Shown here: piece by piece, positions 1-7,775 of the stretch
Position numbering within the stretch: the first letter of the stretch is position 1
How the letters are laid out: the number at the start of each line of letters is the position of its first letter
Origin: Caballeronia sordidicola
Lineage (GTDB): Bacteria > Pseudomonadota > Gammaproteobacteria > Burkholderiales > Burkholderiaceae
Direction of reading: 5' to 3'
Assembly (NCBI RefSeq): GCF_000729995.1
Contig: NZ_JNFG01000199.1
Span: 124,001-188,000 of the forward strand
DNA length: 64,000 nt
The notes under the pieces: generated by a model
What the model was told of the DNA's origin: nothing
The model's database searches: none
The model's input: only the letters and a program-made list of their open reading frames with translations
Translations under genes and position numbers: made by a program

Positions 1-554
1 CGTTCGAAGGCCAGGAGCCGTTTCATATCGTTCACATCGACGCACACCTCGATTTCGTCGACGAGCGTCATGGTGTGCGATACGGCCATGGCAATCCGCT
101 ACGGCGCGCGGCAGAGAAAAACGTGGTGTCGGGCATGACGCAGATCGGCATTCGCAACGTGTCGTCGACTGCACGCGAAGGCTACGCTCAGGCTCGCGAG
201 ATGGGCTCCGACATTATTTCGGTGCGCGATCTCCGGCGCCTCGGCATTCAGGGCGTGCTGGAGCGCATCCCGAAGGGCGTGCGCTATTACCTGACGATTG
301 ATATTGACGGTTTCGATCCTTCGATCGCGCCTGGCACGGGCACACCGAGTCACGGCGGTCTGCTGTACTACGAAGGACTCGAACTGCTCGCTGGCCTCGC
401 AGAGCAGGGCGACGTGATCGGCATCGACCTCGTGGAAGTGGCGCCCGACTACGACCATTCAGCCTCCACTTCAATTCTTGCGGCGCAATTGCTGCTGAAC
501 ACCATCGGCCGTGTCATGCATCAACGCAAGGTCAAACGAAACCTTTCCCGCTGA
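1..554 (+). CDS. Agmatinase/ureohydrolase family protein, 5' truncated
   Basis: The C-terminal 183 or so residues of an arginase/agmatinase-fold enzyme, which hydrolyses a guanidino compound (agmatine or similar) to urea and an amine with a binuclear Mn site. The frame is open from base 3, so the gene begins outside the window. Two family metal motifs are visible: HIDAHLD coded near 33-53 and DIDGFDP coded at 300-320, followed by the PGTGTPSHGG stretch that lines the active site. The usual family length is about 310-330 residues, so roughly 40 percent is missing. The next gene is convergent. Agmatinase versus guanidinobutyrase or another ureohydrolase cannot be decided from this half. Confidence 0.88.
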   Translation, partial: FEGQEPFHIVHIDAHLDFVDERHGVRYGHGNPLRRAAEKNVVSGMTQIGIRNVSSTAREGYAQAREMGSDIISVRDLRRLGIQGVLERIPKGVRYYLTIDIDGFDPSIAPGTGTPSHGGLLYYEGLELLAGLAEQGDVIGIDLVEVAPDYDHSASTSILAAQLLLNTIGRVMHQRKVKRNLSR

Positions 555-598
555 TCCACGCGTTATTCCACGCATTAATCCACACATTAATCCGCGCG

Positions 599-1522
599 CT
601 ATTTACCGCTTCGCATGGTGTGGTCCAGTTGCCGGGCTGCTGCCCGCAACTGCTTGCAAAAGGCCTGTACGACCCGTGCCGATTCACCCCCCTTGCGCGT
701 GATGATCTGGAAGTCCAGATGGGTCGCGTAGTGCCCCGGATCGATGCGGGTCAACAAACCGCTGTCCACCCAAGGTTCGGCATAGTGCGGCGGCAGGAAG
801 CCGATGTAGTTGCCGGACAGGATCAACATGGCCCGGCCTTCGACGTTATCGACGGAGGCCGCGGCTTCCGGCATGTGGAGCAACTTCAATTCCTGGCTGC
901 CGAGATAGGCGCGGGCCGCCAGCCGCTGCTTGCTGAGCAGTGAAACAGGAACCCGACCGCTCGCCCGCTCGTGCAACGGATGGGTCGACGCACAGTAGAG
1001 CCCTTGTTCCTCACGATAGAGCGGCAAGTAATCGAGGCCAGGAATCTGCGCGGGGAACGGCCCCACGGCAAGATGCAGACGGCCGTCGAGCACGTGCTGC
1101 TCCATGCTGCCGGGCGTTTCGATCTGCACATGCAGGCGCACTTCCGGCGCCATCTGACCGAACTCTCGAATGGCTATTGGCAGAGGCGAGGACTTGTCGG
1201 TCAACGTCGCTTCGATCATGCCGAACCGCAGCACGCCGGACAGCTCATTGCGCAGTGCGCCGGCTTCCATTTGAAACGTGTCGACGGCCCCAAGCAGGCG
1301 TTGCGCGGCGGCGTGCAATTGCGCGCCTTCCTCGGTGAGCCGGAAACCGGCGCGTCCGCGTTCACATAGCCGCAGCCCGAGTCGCGTCTCCAGTTGCGAC
1401 ATATATTCGCTGATGCTCGATGCGCCGATGTTGAGAATGGGCTGCGCCGCGGCGAAACCACCGCATCGCACGATGGTTTCGAAGATCCGCAACAGCTTGA
1501 GATCCGTGTCCTGAACTTGCAT
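599..1522 (-). CDS. LysR-family transcriptional regulator
   Basis: A 307-residue LysR-type regulator. The N-terminal winged helix-turn-helix covers about residues 6-65 (DLKLLRIFETIV, then the ASSISEYMSQLE recognition helix and the RAGFRLTEEG wing). An effector-binding periplasmic-binding-protein-like domain fills the rest. The start at 1522 is preferred over an upstream in-frame one because AAGGGG lies a few bases before it. It is divergent from the binding-protein gene starting at 1745, with about 220 bp between them, so it probably controls that gene and itself. The effector is unknown. Confidence 0.9.
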   Translation of the reverse strand: MQVQDTDLKLLRIFETIVRCGGFAAAQPILNIGASSISEYMSQLETRLGLRLCERGRAGFRLTEEGAQLHAAAQRLLGAVDTFQMEAGALRNELSGVLRFGMIEATLTDKSSPLPIAIREFGQMAPEVRLHVQIETPGSMEQHVLDGRLHLAVGPFPAQIPGLDYLPLYREEQGLYCASTHPLHERASGRVPVSLLSKQRLAARAYLGSQELKLLHMPEAAASVDNVEGRAMLILSGNYIGFLPPHYAEPWVDSGLLTRIDPGHYATHLDFQIITRKGGESARVVQAFCKQLRAAARQLDHTMRSGK

Positions 1523-1744
1523 CGTGCCGCCCCTTGTTACTTCGGGAATTGCCGAAATGTGTTCCATCAATCATGCATTTTATTGGGGAATTTGGCTACG
1601 CAGAATTGCTGTCAACCCCACTGCCCAGACCTCGGAAGAGGCGTCGCGGCGGACGGGGCCACGCGCTGTTTTCTGTGCCCACACTGATACGCTTCGCCCC
1701 TCGGCGACGACACGGTCTGGCACGCCACACGAGGTGAGGAGAGC

Positions 1745-2890
1745 ATGATGAACAAGCCCTACGCAGGTGCAAGCTGGTTGACAGCAGTCGCTTTGAGCAT
1801 GATCTCCCTGAGCGCGACGGCCGGTGATCAGGTCGTCAAGATCGGTTTGACGGGGCCATTGACCGGCGCGCAGGCCGCCATTGGCAAGGACGACGAAAAC
1901 GGGGTGAGAATGGCGATCGAGCGGCTGAATGCCGAGGGTCTCGTGATCGGCGGCCAGAAGACGCGCTTTGAACTGGTCTCACAGGATGACGCCGCCGACC
2001 CGCGCACCGGCATGACGGTCGCACAAAGCCTGGTGGACGCGAACGTCAAGGTTATTTTCGGGCCCTTCAATTCCGGCGTCGCGATTCCGATTTCGAACCT
2101 CGTGAACGTGTCTGGCATTGTGATGGCGACCGTCGCGTCGAACCCCTCGATCACGCAGCATGGCTATCCGTTCGTGTTTCGCATCTCCGCCAGCGATACG
2201 CAACTTGGCAGCCGGATGGGGGAGTTTGCAGCAAGGGTGCTGAAGGTCAAACGTATTGCCGTGATCGACGATCGCACTGCGTACGGCCAGGGCGTCGCCG
2301 ACGAGTTCATCAACGCGGCTAAAGCCAACGGCATCGAGATCGTCGATCGCGAATATACGACCGACAAGGCGACCGACTTCGTCTCCATCCTTACGCACGT
2401 CAAGGGCTCGAACGCCGAAGGGATTTTCTATGGTGGTTACTACGCTCAGGCTGGCGCACTGCGCAAGCAGATGAAGCGCCTCGCAATGAATGGCTACCTG
2501 CTGGGCGGCGACGCAATGTGCAATGCCGAACTGGCGAAACTTGGCGGCGACGCGGTCGACACGCGCGTGTATTGCCCGCAAGGCGGCCCCGTTCTCGATC
2601 AGACACCGGAAGGGCGGCGGTTCAAGGCAGACTACAAGCAACGCTTTAATACCGATCCACTGACCTATAGCGCTGCCTTGTACGATGGCGTGAACATCGT
2701 CGCGCAAGCGATGACGAAGGCCAATTCGATCGAACCGGCCCAATACCGCACCGCGCTGGCGAACATGGATGCTCGCGGTGTTTCCGGCCACTACCAGTTC
2801 GACAAGAATCGCGATCTCACGGATTCTCCTATCACCATTTATAACTATCGAAATGGAGAGCCGACGCCCCTTGCGTCTGCACAACCCTAG
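1745..2890 (+). CDS. Branched-chain amino-acid-type ABC transporter substrate-binding protein
   Basis: A 381-residue periplasmic binding protein of the LivK/Peripla_BP_6 family. It has an N-terminal signal peptide ending near SLSATAG, then the typical mature start VVKIGLTGPLTGAQAAIGKD and the two-lobe pattern with IFGPFNSGVAIP in lobe 1 and AVIDDRTAYGQGVADEF in lobe 2. A GAGGTGAGGAG ribosome site precedes the start. No permease or ATPase genes follow, so it must work with a transporter coded elsewhere or act as an orphan sensor or scavenging protein. Members of this family bind amino acids, amides or aromatic acids; the ligand cannot be read here. Expression is probably set by the divergent LysR gene. 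Confidence 0.9.
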   Translation: MMNKPYAGASWLTAVALSMISLSATAGDQVVKIGLTGPLTGAQAAIGKDDENGVRMAIERLNAEGLVIGGQKTRFELVSQDDAADPRTGMTVAQSLVDANVKVIFGPFNSGVAIPISNLVNVSGIVMATVASNPSITQHGYPFVFRISASDTQLGSRMGEFAARVLKVKRIAVIDDRTAYGQGVADEFINAAKANGIEIVDREYTTDKATDFVSILTHVKGSNAEGIFYGGYYAQAGALRKQMKRLAMNGYLLGGDAMCNAELAKLGGDAVDTRVYCPQGGPVLDQTPEGRRFKADYKQRFNTDPLTYSAALYDGVNIVAQAMTKANSIEPAQYRTALANMDARGVSGHYQFDKNRDLTDSPITIYNYRNGEPTPLASAQP

Positions 2891-2979
2891 GCTTACGGCA
2901 GTCGCGCCGCTTGCGCGACTATACGGTAGCTTTCCATCAGGTTTGAGCGTTGGACGAGCGGCGCGCTTGCGGACGATTT

Positions 2980-3339
2980 CTAGATCAACGCATGCCGCCG
3001 GCCGATCATGGTTAATAACGCTGGCCACTCGTCAACTTGGGCGTTGTCATGCACTTCTTCCAACTCTGTCAGCAGTTCGATGATCGTTTCATCGTAGACG
3101 TTGACATCAGACGCGTACAGCGCCTGCAGGAGCGCGCCGTCGCAAGTGTTTTGATAGTAGGAGATGCCCACTCCTTCTATTTCCGGGCGATACACTTCAT
3201 CGTGAATGAGTGATCCAATTGCGCATTGGCGGTCGTTGTCGCCATGCAGCCGGCAGGTCCCGTTTTCGTCTTCTGAAACAGCCTGCTGCGTCAGCAGGTG
3301 GGCGCTAACGCGTGCGTATATTTCCTTGGCGTTTAACAT
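2980..3339 (-). CDS. Conserved hypothetical protein, tandem paralogue 2
   Basis: A 119-residue acidic protein with no signal peptide or membrane segment and no function I can name. It is clearly related to the gene just upstream: both open with a KEI/QEIF...AHLLTQ/LHLFTQ helix, then a Cys-containing turn (CAIGSLI here, CGGCPVGNFI there), a segment with VGISYY or VPVRYIGAS, a block of NVYDETIIELL or NVYDPTTVELL, and a final LEEVHD or LQNVHD motif. It starts 9 bp after the upstream stop and lacks a clear ribosome site, which points to coupled translation. Proteins of this small family occur scattered in proteobacteria, often near phage-like or accessory DNA. Confidence 0.75.
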   Translation of the reverse strand: MLNAKEIYARVSAHLLTQQAVSEDENGTCRLHGDNDRQCAIGSLIHDEVYRPEIEGVGISYYQNTCDGALLQALYASDVNVYDETIIELLTELEEVHDNAQVDEWPALLTMIGRRHALI

Positions 3340-3348
3340 GGAGGTAAC

Positions 3349-3774
3349 TCACGCGGCGTGCTCGAGAAGGGCGTCGGAAAGGGCAAATTGGCGTGCGATC
3401 GATCCCAGACGATCTCGCCACTCCCATTTGCCGAAGACATCGTGGACGTTTTGCAGGCAACTGAGTAACTCGACAGTTGTCGGATCGTACACGTTGATCC
3501 GTGAACGCAATAACGCGCGTTTGAGCGCTGCGACGCCCACGTCCATGTAAGCCGGCACAGAGCGCACGGACGCCCCAATGTAGCGCACAGGTACGCCTTC
3601 CATAGCGGTCATGTGATCTCGGGCGGCAATGAAATTGCCCACCGGGCATCCCCCGCAATACCCACGGTATGCGCCGCCTCCATGCGGTAATAGCACAGCG
3701 TGGCCTTGGGTGAACAGGTGAAGCGCGGCTTTATCGAAAATCTCTTGGTGAGAGAGAAAGTGCGAGGTTTTCAT
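3349..3774 (-). CDS. Conserved hypothetical protein, tandem paralogue 1
   Basis: A 141-residue protein, first gene of a two-gene operon with its paralogue. A good ribosome site (AGGGG, 7 bp spacing) supports the start. The shared pattern is an N-terminal helix (HQEIFDKAALHLFTQG), a Cys/Gly turn (YCGGCPVGNFIA), a RYIGASVRS segment, INVYDPTTVELLSCLQNVHDVF and a tail rich in Trp and Arg. This copy carries two cysteines in CGGC, where the paralogue has one. No domain with a known reaction is recognised. The region upstream holds an array of CGATAT boxes that is likely to control the pair. Confidence 0.75.
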   Translation of the reverse strand: MKTSHFLSHQEIFDKAALHLFTQGHAVLLPHGGGAYRGYCGGCPVGNFIAARDHMTAMEGVPVRYIGASVRSVPAYMDVGVAALKRALLRSRINVYDPTTVELLSCLQNVHDVFGKWEWRDRLGSIARQFALSDALLEHAA

Positions 3775-3801
3775 GATCGGCCCCTTTGGTCGGCATGCGG
3801 T

Positions 3802-3873
3802 GGATATCCGATATCCTTAGTATGTATATCGGCGCCATGAGAACCGGCCGATATGCTGACTAACCCGATATCG
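3802..3873. promoter_or_regulatory. CGATAT-box operator array upstream of the paralogue operon
   Basis: Within 72 bp there are a perfect inverted repeat GGATATC-C-GATATCC (3802-3816), a spaced inverted pair ATATCGGC (3826-3833) with GCCGATAT (3847-3854), and a palindrome CGATATCG (3866-3873). The shared half-site is CGATAT. The array begins about 27 bp upstream of the start at 3774. Direct observation of the repeats is firm; the role as repressor or activator sites is inference. Confidence 0.55.
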
Positions 3874-3972
3874 CAAGGCGGGGATGTTCGAATTCGAGCG
3901 GGGTGCTACAGGGGCTCGGGAATCGCTGGCATGAGAATCGAGGCCTGCGAAAGGGCAAGGGTTGCCATCTCT

Positions 3973-4488
3973 CTACGCTGGGACTACACAAGCCGGCGAT
4001 TCGCAGCGCTGTTTCAGCACTCTCATGTACGTCGAGGCAAGGTTCGGCATCCCACCGTCTTCTAACACCTGAGATAGTCGCCGCGCTGCCGCCTCAATTG
4101 TGCGGAGAGCTAATGTTGTCAGTTGGGCATCATGCTGACGCAGCATTTTCTCGACGTAGTGAGCGTGCTCGGACTTCAACGTCCATTCGCCCGCCATTTT
4201 TGCATGGGCAACACTCGCCTTGATCGTCAGTTCTGCGGCAACACAGGTCTCGAGCGAATCCTGGTCCGCGTCCATGCCGCATATGAAGTAGGTTAGATAG
4301 GCGGTTTGCAACAAGTCGCCAGCAATCTCGGCATGGCCGAAACCCTGGCGCATCGCGACCAGCGCCAAATGATTGCGCAGCGACGCAGCCCGGAAGGCAG
4401 CCGCCGACATTGGCAGGAGATCGGACCGCCTCAGCTGTTGCCGCTTGGCCGTTCTTCCATTGCTCGAGTGGGTGCCGGTTTTGCTCAT
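3973..4488 (-). CDS. Conserved hypothetical cytoplasmic protein
   Basis: A 171-residue, largely helical protein with a basic N-terminus (NGRTAKRQQLRRSD) and no signal peptide or membrane segment. The start is backed by AGGAA six bases upstream. The helical middle (AAFRAASLRNHLALVAMRQG ... ELTIKASVAHAKMAGEW) resembles Burkholderiaceae proteins of unknown role. I see no DNA-binding motif that would justify calling it a regulator. It stands alone between the paralogue operon promoter region and a 273-bp gap before the GntR gene. Confidence 0.6.
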   Translation of the reverse strand: MSKTGTHSSNGRTAKRQQLRRSDLLPMSAAAFRAASLRNHLALVAMRQGFGHAEIAGDLLQTAYLTYFICGMDADQDSLETCVAAELTIKASVAHAKMAGEWTLKSEHAHYVEKMLRQHDAQLTTLALRTIEAAARRLSQVLEDGGMPNLASTYMRVLKQRCESPACVVPA

Positions 4489-4761
4489 TATCGATTCCTA
4501 TGCTAGCCGTCGGAATGCAAGCCTGCGTGCGCCTAATTGCTTGCGACAGGTAAGTTTAGCGGGCACCGACAAATGCGATCGAACGAACTAGGGACGTTTA
4601 GCGCCTCTATTTGGTCGAATGCCGGTCGGCCTGCGGAACGTATCGATGAGTTCGCGAAACCCAGATGCCTACATTCGGTAAGCACGGGTCAAGTTTCATG
4701 CGGGTTGGGGGACTCGACGCGGAGTGACGAAACCGCTGATCTCCTGTTTTCGACTTTCCCC

Positions 4762-5523
4762 TCAATCACCCTCAGTTTCTTTAAGGACTGCGGTCGCCGC
4801 TTCGCAAGCGCCGCGCAATTGCTCACGCATCAGGTCCTGAACGCGTTTGTCGCCGGTGGAGATTGCGTCCTTGATCTTCACGGCCTGTTCAAACGATGCA
4901 CGCATGCGCCCGCCGCGCGCCATCGCAATGCGTCGCAATCGACGCACGGGGCCCATGAGGCTCGCGTGCGTCGCCTGCAGCGTACGGTTGTCGGCGAGGG
5001 TCATCACGATTGAATAAAATCGGTCGAGCGCATCGACATAGGCCGCGGGATCATCGGCTGCTACGTTCGCGCGCATCTCGCCTATGACGTCTTCCAATTG
5101 AGCGCGCCCGAGCGTCGTGATGTTCTGTGCACAAAGCTGGACCGCAAGGCACTCGAGCGCGGTTCGCACCGTGTAGATCTCCGCCACGTCACGCAGCGTG
5201 ACCGACCGCACGAATGCGCCAACACGCGCCACCACCGTCACGAGACCCTCGCGTTCAAGCTGTGCGAACGCTTCACGCATTGGCGTGCGGCTAACGTTCA
5301 GCTGCTTCGCGACCTGCACCTCCGACAACCGGCTTCCCGGCGCCAGCACGCCTTCCACAATCGCTTCCCGCAACGCCGGGACCACCACGCCGTCGCTGAG
5401 CGAATCGCTGGATGCGTCGACCATGCGCATCTTCGAGTGATATTTGCGTCCGATCGTCTCGAGCGCCTGCTCCGGCGCCTCGATGAGATTTGCCGTTTGA
5501 GCGCGTTTCGTTGCAGAGGCCAT
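4762..5523 (-). CDS. GntR-family (FadR/FCD-type) transcriptional regulator
   Basis: A 253-residue regulator with a GntR winged helix (residues about 35-95; LREAIVEGVLAPGSRLSEVQ, then LNVSRTPMREAFAQLEREGL) and a C-terminal helical FCD ligand-binding domain (EIYTVRTALECLAVQLC onward). The start at 5523 has a GGAAAG site; a longer in-frame start at 5580 would run through the palindromic operator and add an unlikely peptide. It is divergent from the enoyl-CoA hydratase-like gene with only 68 bp between starts, and that gap is filled with TATACA repeats. A repressor of the 5592-9287 catabolic block that responds to a pathway acid or acyl-CoA is the natural reading. Confidence 0.9.
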   Translation of the reverse strand: MASATKRAQTANLIEAPEQALETIGRKYHSKMRMVDASSDSLSDGVVVPALREAIVEGVLAPGSRLSEVQVAKQLNVSRTPMREAFAQLEREGLVTVVARVGAFVRSVTLRDVAEIYTVRTALECLAVQLCAQNITTLGRAQLEDVIGEMRANVAADDPAAYVDALDRFYSIVMTLADNRTLQATHASLMGPVRRLRRIAMARGGRMRASFEQAVKIKDAISTGDKRVQDLMREQLRGACEAATAVLKETEGD

Positions 5524-5548
5524 TGACTTTCCGTTATCCAGTGAATAC

Positions 5549-5579
5549 GCTGTATACAGCTTATACAGGCGATTATACA
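5549..5579. promoter_or_regulatory. Probable GntR operator, palindrome plus two half-sites
   Basis: A perfect 12-bp palindrome GCTGTATACAGC (5549-5560) is followed by two TTATACA copies (5561-5567 and 5573-5579). TATACA therefore occurs three times, at 5553, 5562 and 5574. The array lies exactly between the divergent GntR and hydratase-like starts. Palindromes with an A/T core are typical of FCD-type GntR operators. That this GntR protein binds here is inferred. Confidence 0.6.
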
Positions 5580-5591
5580 ACAGGAGGCTGC

Positions 5592-6323
5592 TTGGATCAT
5601 GCGCGCTTGCCGGACCCGGTCGTCATCGATCGATCGGGTGAAGTTCTGACCTTTACCCTGAACAATGCCGAAGCCGGCAATGAAGTCACCGCGCCGATGT
5701 TCGACGCGATGATCGCAGCTCTCCGCAGCGAAGCGACCGTGCCCACGGCGCGCGTGCTGCGTATCCGCGCACGCGGTGACGTGTTCTGCACGGGGCGCGA
5801 GCGCGCCGGCACGGACGCGGTGTCCATTCATCGCGAAGTATCGCGCCTGATCGAGTTGAAGCGGTTATTGCGGGCGTCTTCCATGATCACGATTGCCGAA
5901 GTGCAGGGCAACGCGTTCGGCTTCGGCTTTGGTCTAGCGATCCTGTGCGACTTCACGCTGGTATCTAGCAGCGCGAAGCTTGCCTTTCCGGAGATGCGCA
6001 AGGGCTTGCCACCTGCCGCGATCATGGCCTACCTTGGCCGCTACACCTTGCCCAAGCAAGTGTTCCCGATGGTTCTTTTCGGCGATGCAATCACGCCCGA
6101 GGCGGCATTGAATGCCGGGCTCGTGACCCGAGTTTGTCCGCCCGATACGCTGCAAGCCGAAGCCGATGCACTCGCGGATCGAATCCTCACACTCGACGAT
6201 ACCGGCGCGCGCCAGTGCAAGTCCTTCTTCCAGGCGACCGAGGAAAGTTCGCTCGAACATAACTTCCGATGCGCGACGGAAACGCTGACGGTCTCGGCGT
6301 TGCGACTGATGGCGCTGAAGTAG
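5592..6323 (+). CDS. Enoyl-CoA hydratase/isomerase family protein (TTG start)
   Basis: A 243-residue crotonase-fold protein. TTG at 5592 is chosen because AGGAGG sits at 5582-5587 and no in-frame ATG or GTG exists nearby; earlier in-frame starts would run back through the operator into the GntR gene. The oxyanion-hole region (GRERAGTD) and helical core (GNAFGFGFGLAILCDF) fit the family. One of the two glutamates of classic hydratases is replaced by Gly114 (GFGFGL in place of GGGxEL), while the second is kept at Glu134 (FPEMRKG). This favours an isomerase, lyase or hydrolase role over simple hydration. It heads a likely operon with an MFS carrier and an aldehyde dehydrogenase. Confidence 0.85.
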   Translation: MDHARLPDPVVIDRSGEVLTFTLNNAEAGNEVTAPMFDAMIAALRSEATVPTARVLRIRARGDVFCTGRERAGTDAVSIHREVSRLIELKRLLRASSMITIAEVQGNAFGFGFGLAILCDFTLVSSSAKLAFPEMRKGLPPAAIMAYLGRYTLPKQVFPMVLFGDAITPEAALNAGLVTRVCPPDTLQAEADALADRILTLDDTGARQCKSFFQATEESSLEHNFRCATETLTVSALRLMALK

Positions 6324-6370
6324 TCGCTCATGTATTACGACAAACCCACGAAGGTTTGCAGGAGACGCAA

Positions 6371-7759
6371 ATGAATGTGAATGCAGGCGCACGTCTGGAC
6401 CGGTTGCCGGTATCGGGCTTCCACAAGCGCATCATGTCGCTGATCGGGATCGGCATGTTCTTCGATGGCTTCGATATCTACGTAGCCTCCACGGTCCTCG
6501 GCGCCACGTTGCAAAGCGGCTTTTCGACGCTCGGCCAGAATGCGCTGTTCGTATCGCTGACATTCCTCGGGATGATGCTCGGCTCGCTGGCCACAGGTTT
6601 CCTTGGTGATCGATTTGGCCGTCGTTTTACGTACCAGACCAATCTCATGATCTTCGGCATTGCGTCGCTGGGCGCTGCGATGGCGCCGAACATGCTGGTC
6701 CTGATCGCGTTCCGGTTTGTGATGGGACTCGGGCTTGGCGCGGAAAACGTCGTTGGATATTCCACGCTCACCGAGTTCGCGCCGCCTGCTTCACGCGGCA
6801 AGATGCAGGGATTGATGGCCGTGTTCGTCGTCTCGGGATTGCCCGTAGCGGGACTGATCGGACTCGTGCTGATTCCTGCGATGGGCTGGCGAGCCATGTT
6901 CGTGCTTGGTGGAATTGGCGCACTTGGCGTCTGGTATGCGCGAAAGTCGTTGCCGGAGTCGCCGCGCTGGCTCGAGTCGGTAGGTCGTCATCAGGATGCC
7001 GAAGCGATTCTTTCGAAGATCGAGAGCGAGGTAAAGGCCGAACACGGTGGCACGTTGCCCGCGCCATCGCCCAAGCCCTCGGTTGCGCCATCGCGTGCGC
7101 TGGGCTCGCTTTTTACGGGCGCAATGCTGCCGCGCATGATTGTTGGCTGCGTGACGCTGGTGGTGATCAATACCTTGTTATACGGCTTCGTGACGTGGTT
7201 GCCGACGTTTTTCGTCCATCAAGGATTCAGCATTGCAAAGTCGTTTGGCTACGCGCTCGTGATGTCGCTCGGTGCGCCTATTGGCTCGGGCATCGGTGCC
7301 CTGACTGCCGACAGGTGGGGTCGCAAGCCGACCATCATCGGCGCGTCGATCCTCGCCATTATCTTCGGTGCGATCTATCCGTTTGTGAGCAACCCGATCA
7401 TGTTGCCGGCCGTCGGCTTGCTGCTGGTGATCCCTATTTATGTGCTTGTCGCGTTGCTGTTCGCGATCTACGTGCCCGAGCTGTTTCCGACTGAAGTACG
7501 CCTGCGTGCATCGGGCATCTGCAACACCCTCGGTCGAGGGGCGACGATCGTCACGCCGTTCATTGTGGTGGCGCTCTTCGGACATTACGGCGTAGTCGGC
7601 GTGCTTGCGTTGATGATCGGCTTGCTGGCAATTCAAATTGTGGTGGTGGCATGGCTTGGCGTCGAGCCGACCGGTCAGCGCCTGGAAGACATTCAGCCGA
7701 CGGACGCGCCCGCGCGTCTTGATATCGGCGCTGATACGCGGGTTTCCCCGCTCAAGTAA
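6371..7759 (+). CDS. MFS transporter, probably for an aromatic or other organic acid
   Basis: A 462-residue 12-TM major facilitator. The start at 6371 is supported by GCAGGAGA just upstream; an earlier in-frame start would overlap the hydratase gene. Family motifs are visible: the D-G-F-D in TM1 (MFFDGFDIYV), loop 2-3 GFLGDRFGRRFTYQ and the repeated loop 8-9 TADRWGRKPTII. The FFDGFD signature and overall layout recall the aromatic-acid:H+ symporter and related sugar-porter-like branches. It sits between a crotonase and an aldehyde dehydrogenase under one GntR operator, so it probably imports the substrate of that pathway. Confidence 0.88.
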   Translation: MNVNAGARLDRLPVSGFHKRIMSLIGIGMFFDGFDIYVASTVLGATLQSGFSTLGQNALFVSLTFLGMMLGSLATGFLGDRFGRRFTYQTNLMIFGIASLGAAMAPNMLVLIAFRFVMGLGLGAENVVGYSTLTEFAPPASRGKMQGLMAVFVVSGLPVAGLIGLVLIPAMGWRAMFVLGGIGALGVWYARKSLPESPRWLESVGRHQDAEAILSKIESEVKAEHGGTLPAPSPKPSVAPSRALGSLFTGAMLPRMIVGCVTLVVINTLLYGFVTWLPTFFVHQGFSIAKSFGYALVMSLGAPIGSGIGALTADRWGRKPTIIGASILAIIFGAIYPFVSNPIMLPAVGLLLVIPIYVLVALLFAIYVPELFPTEVRLRASGICNTLGRGATIVTPFIVVALFGHYGVVGVLALMIGLLAIQIVVVAWLGVEPTGQRLEDIQPTDAPARLDIGADTRVSPLK

Positions 7760-7775
7760 ACACGGAGAAAGCAAG

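Noticed and set aside
1979..3028. Long open frame of 349 codons on the minus strand
   Set aside because: It lies fully opposite the binding-protein gene, has atypical composition rich in Arg, His and Ala, and no ribosome site. It is a shadow of high-GC coding DNA.
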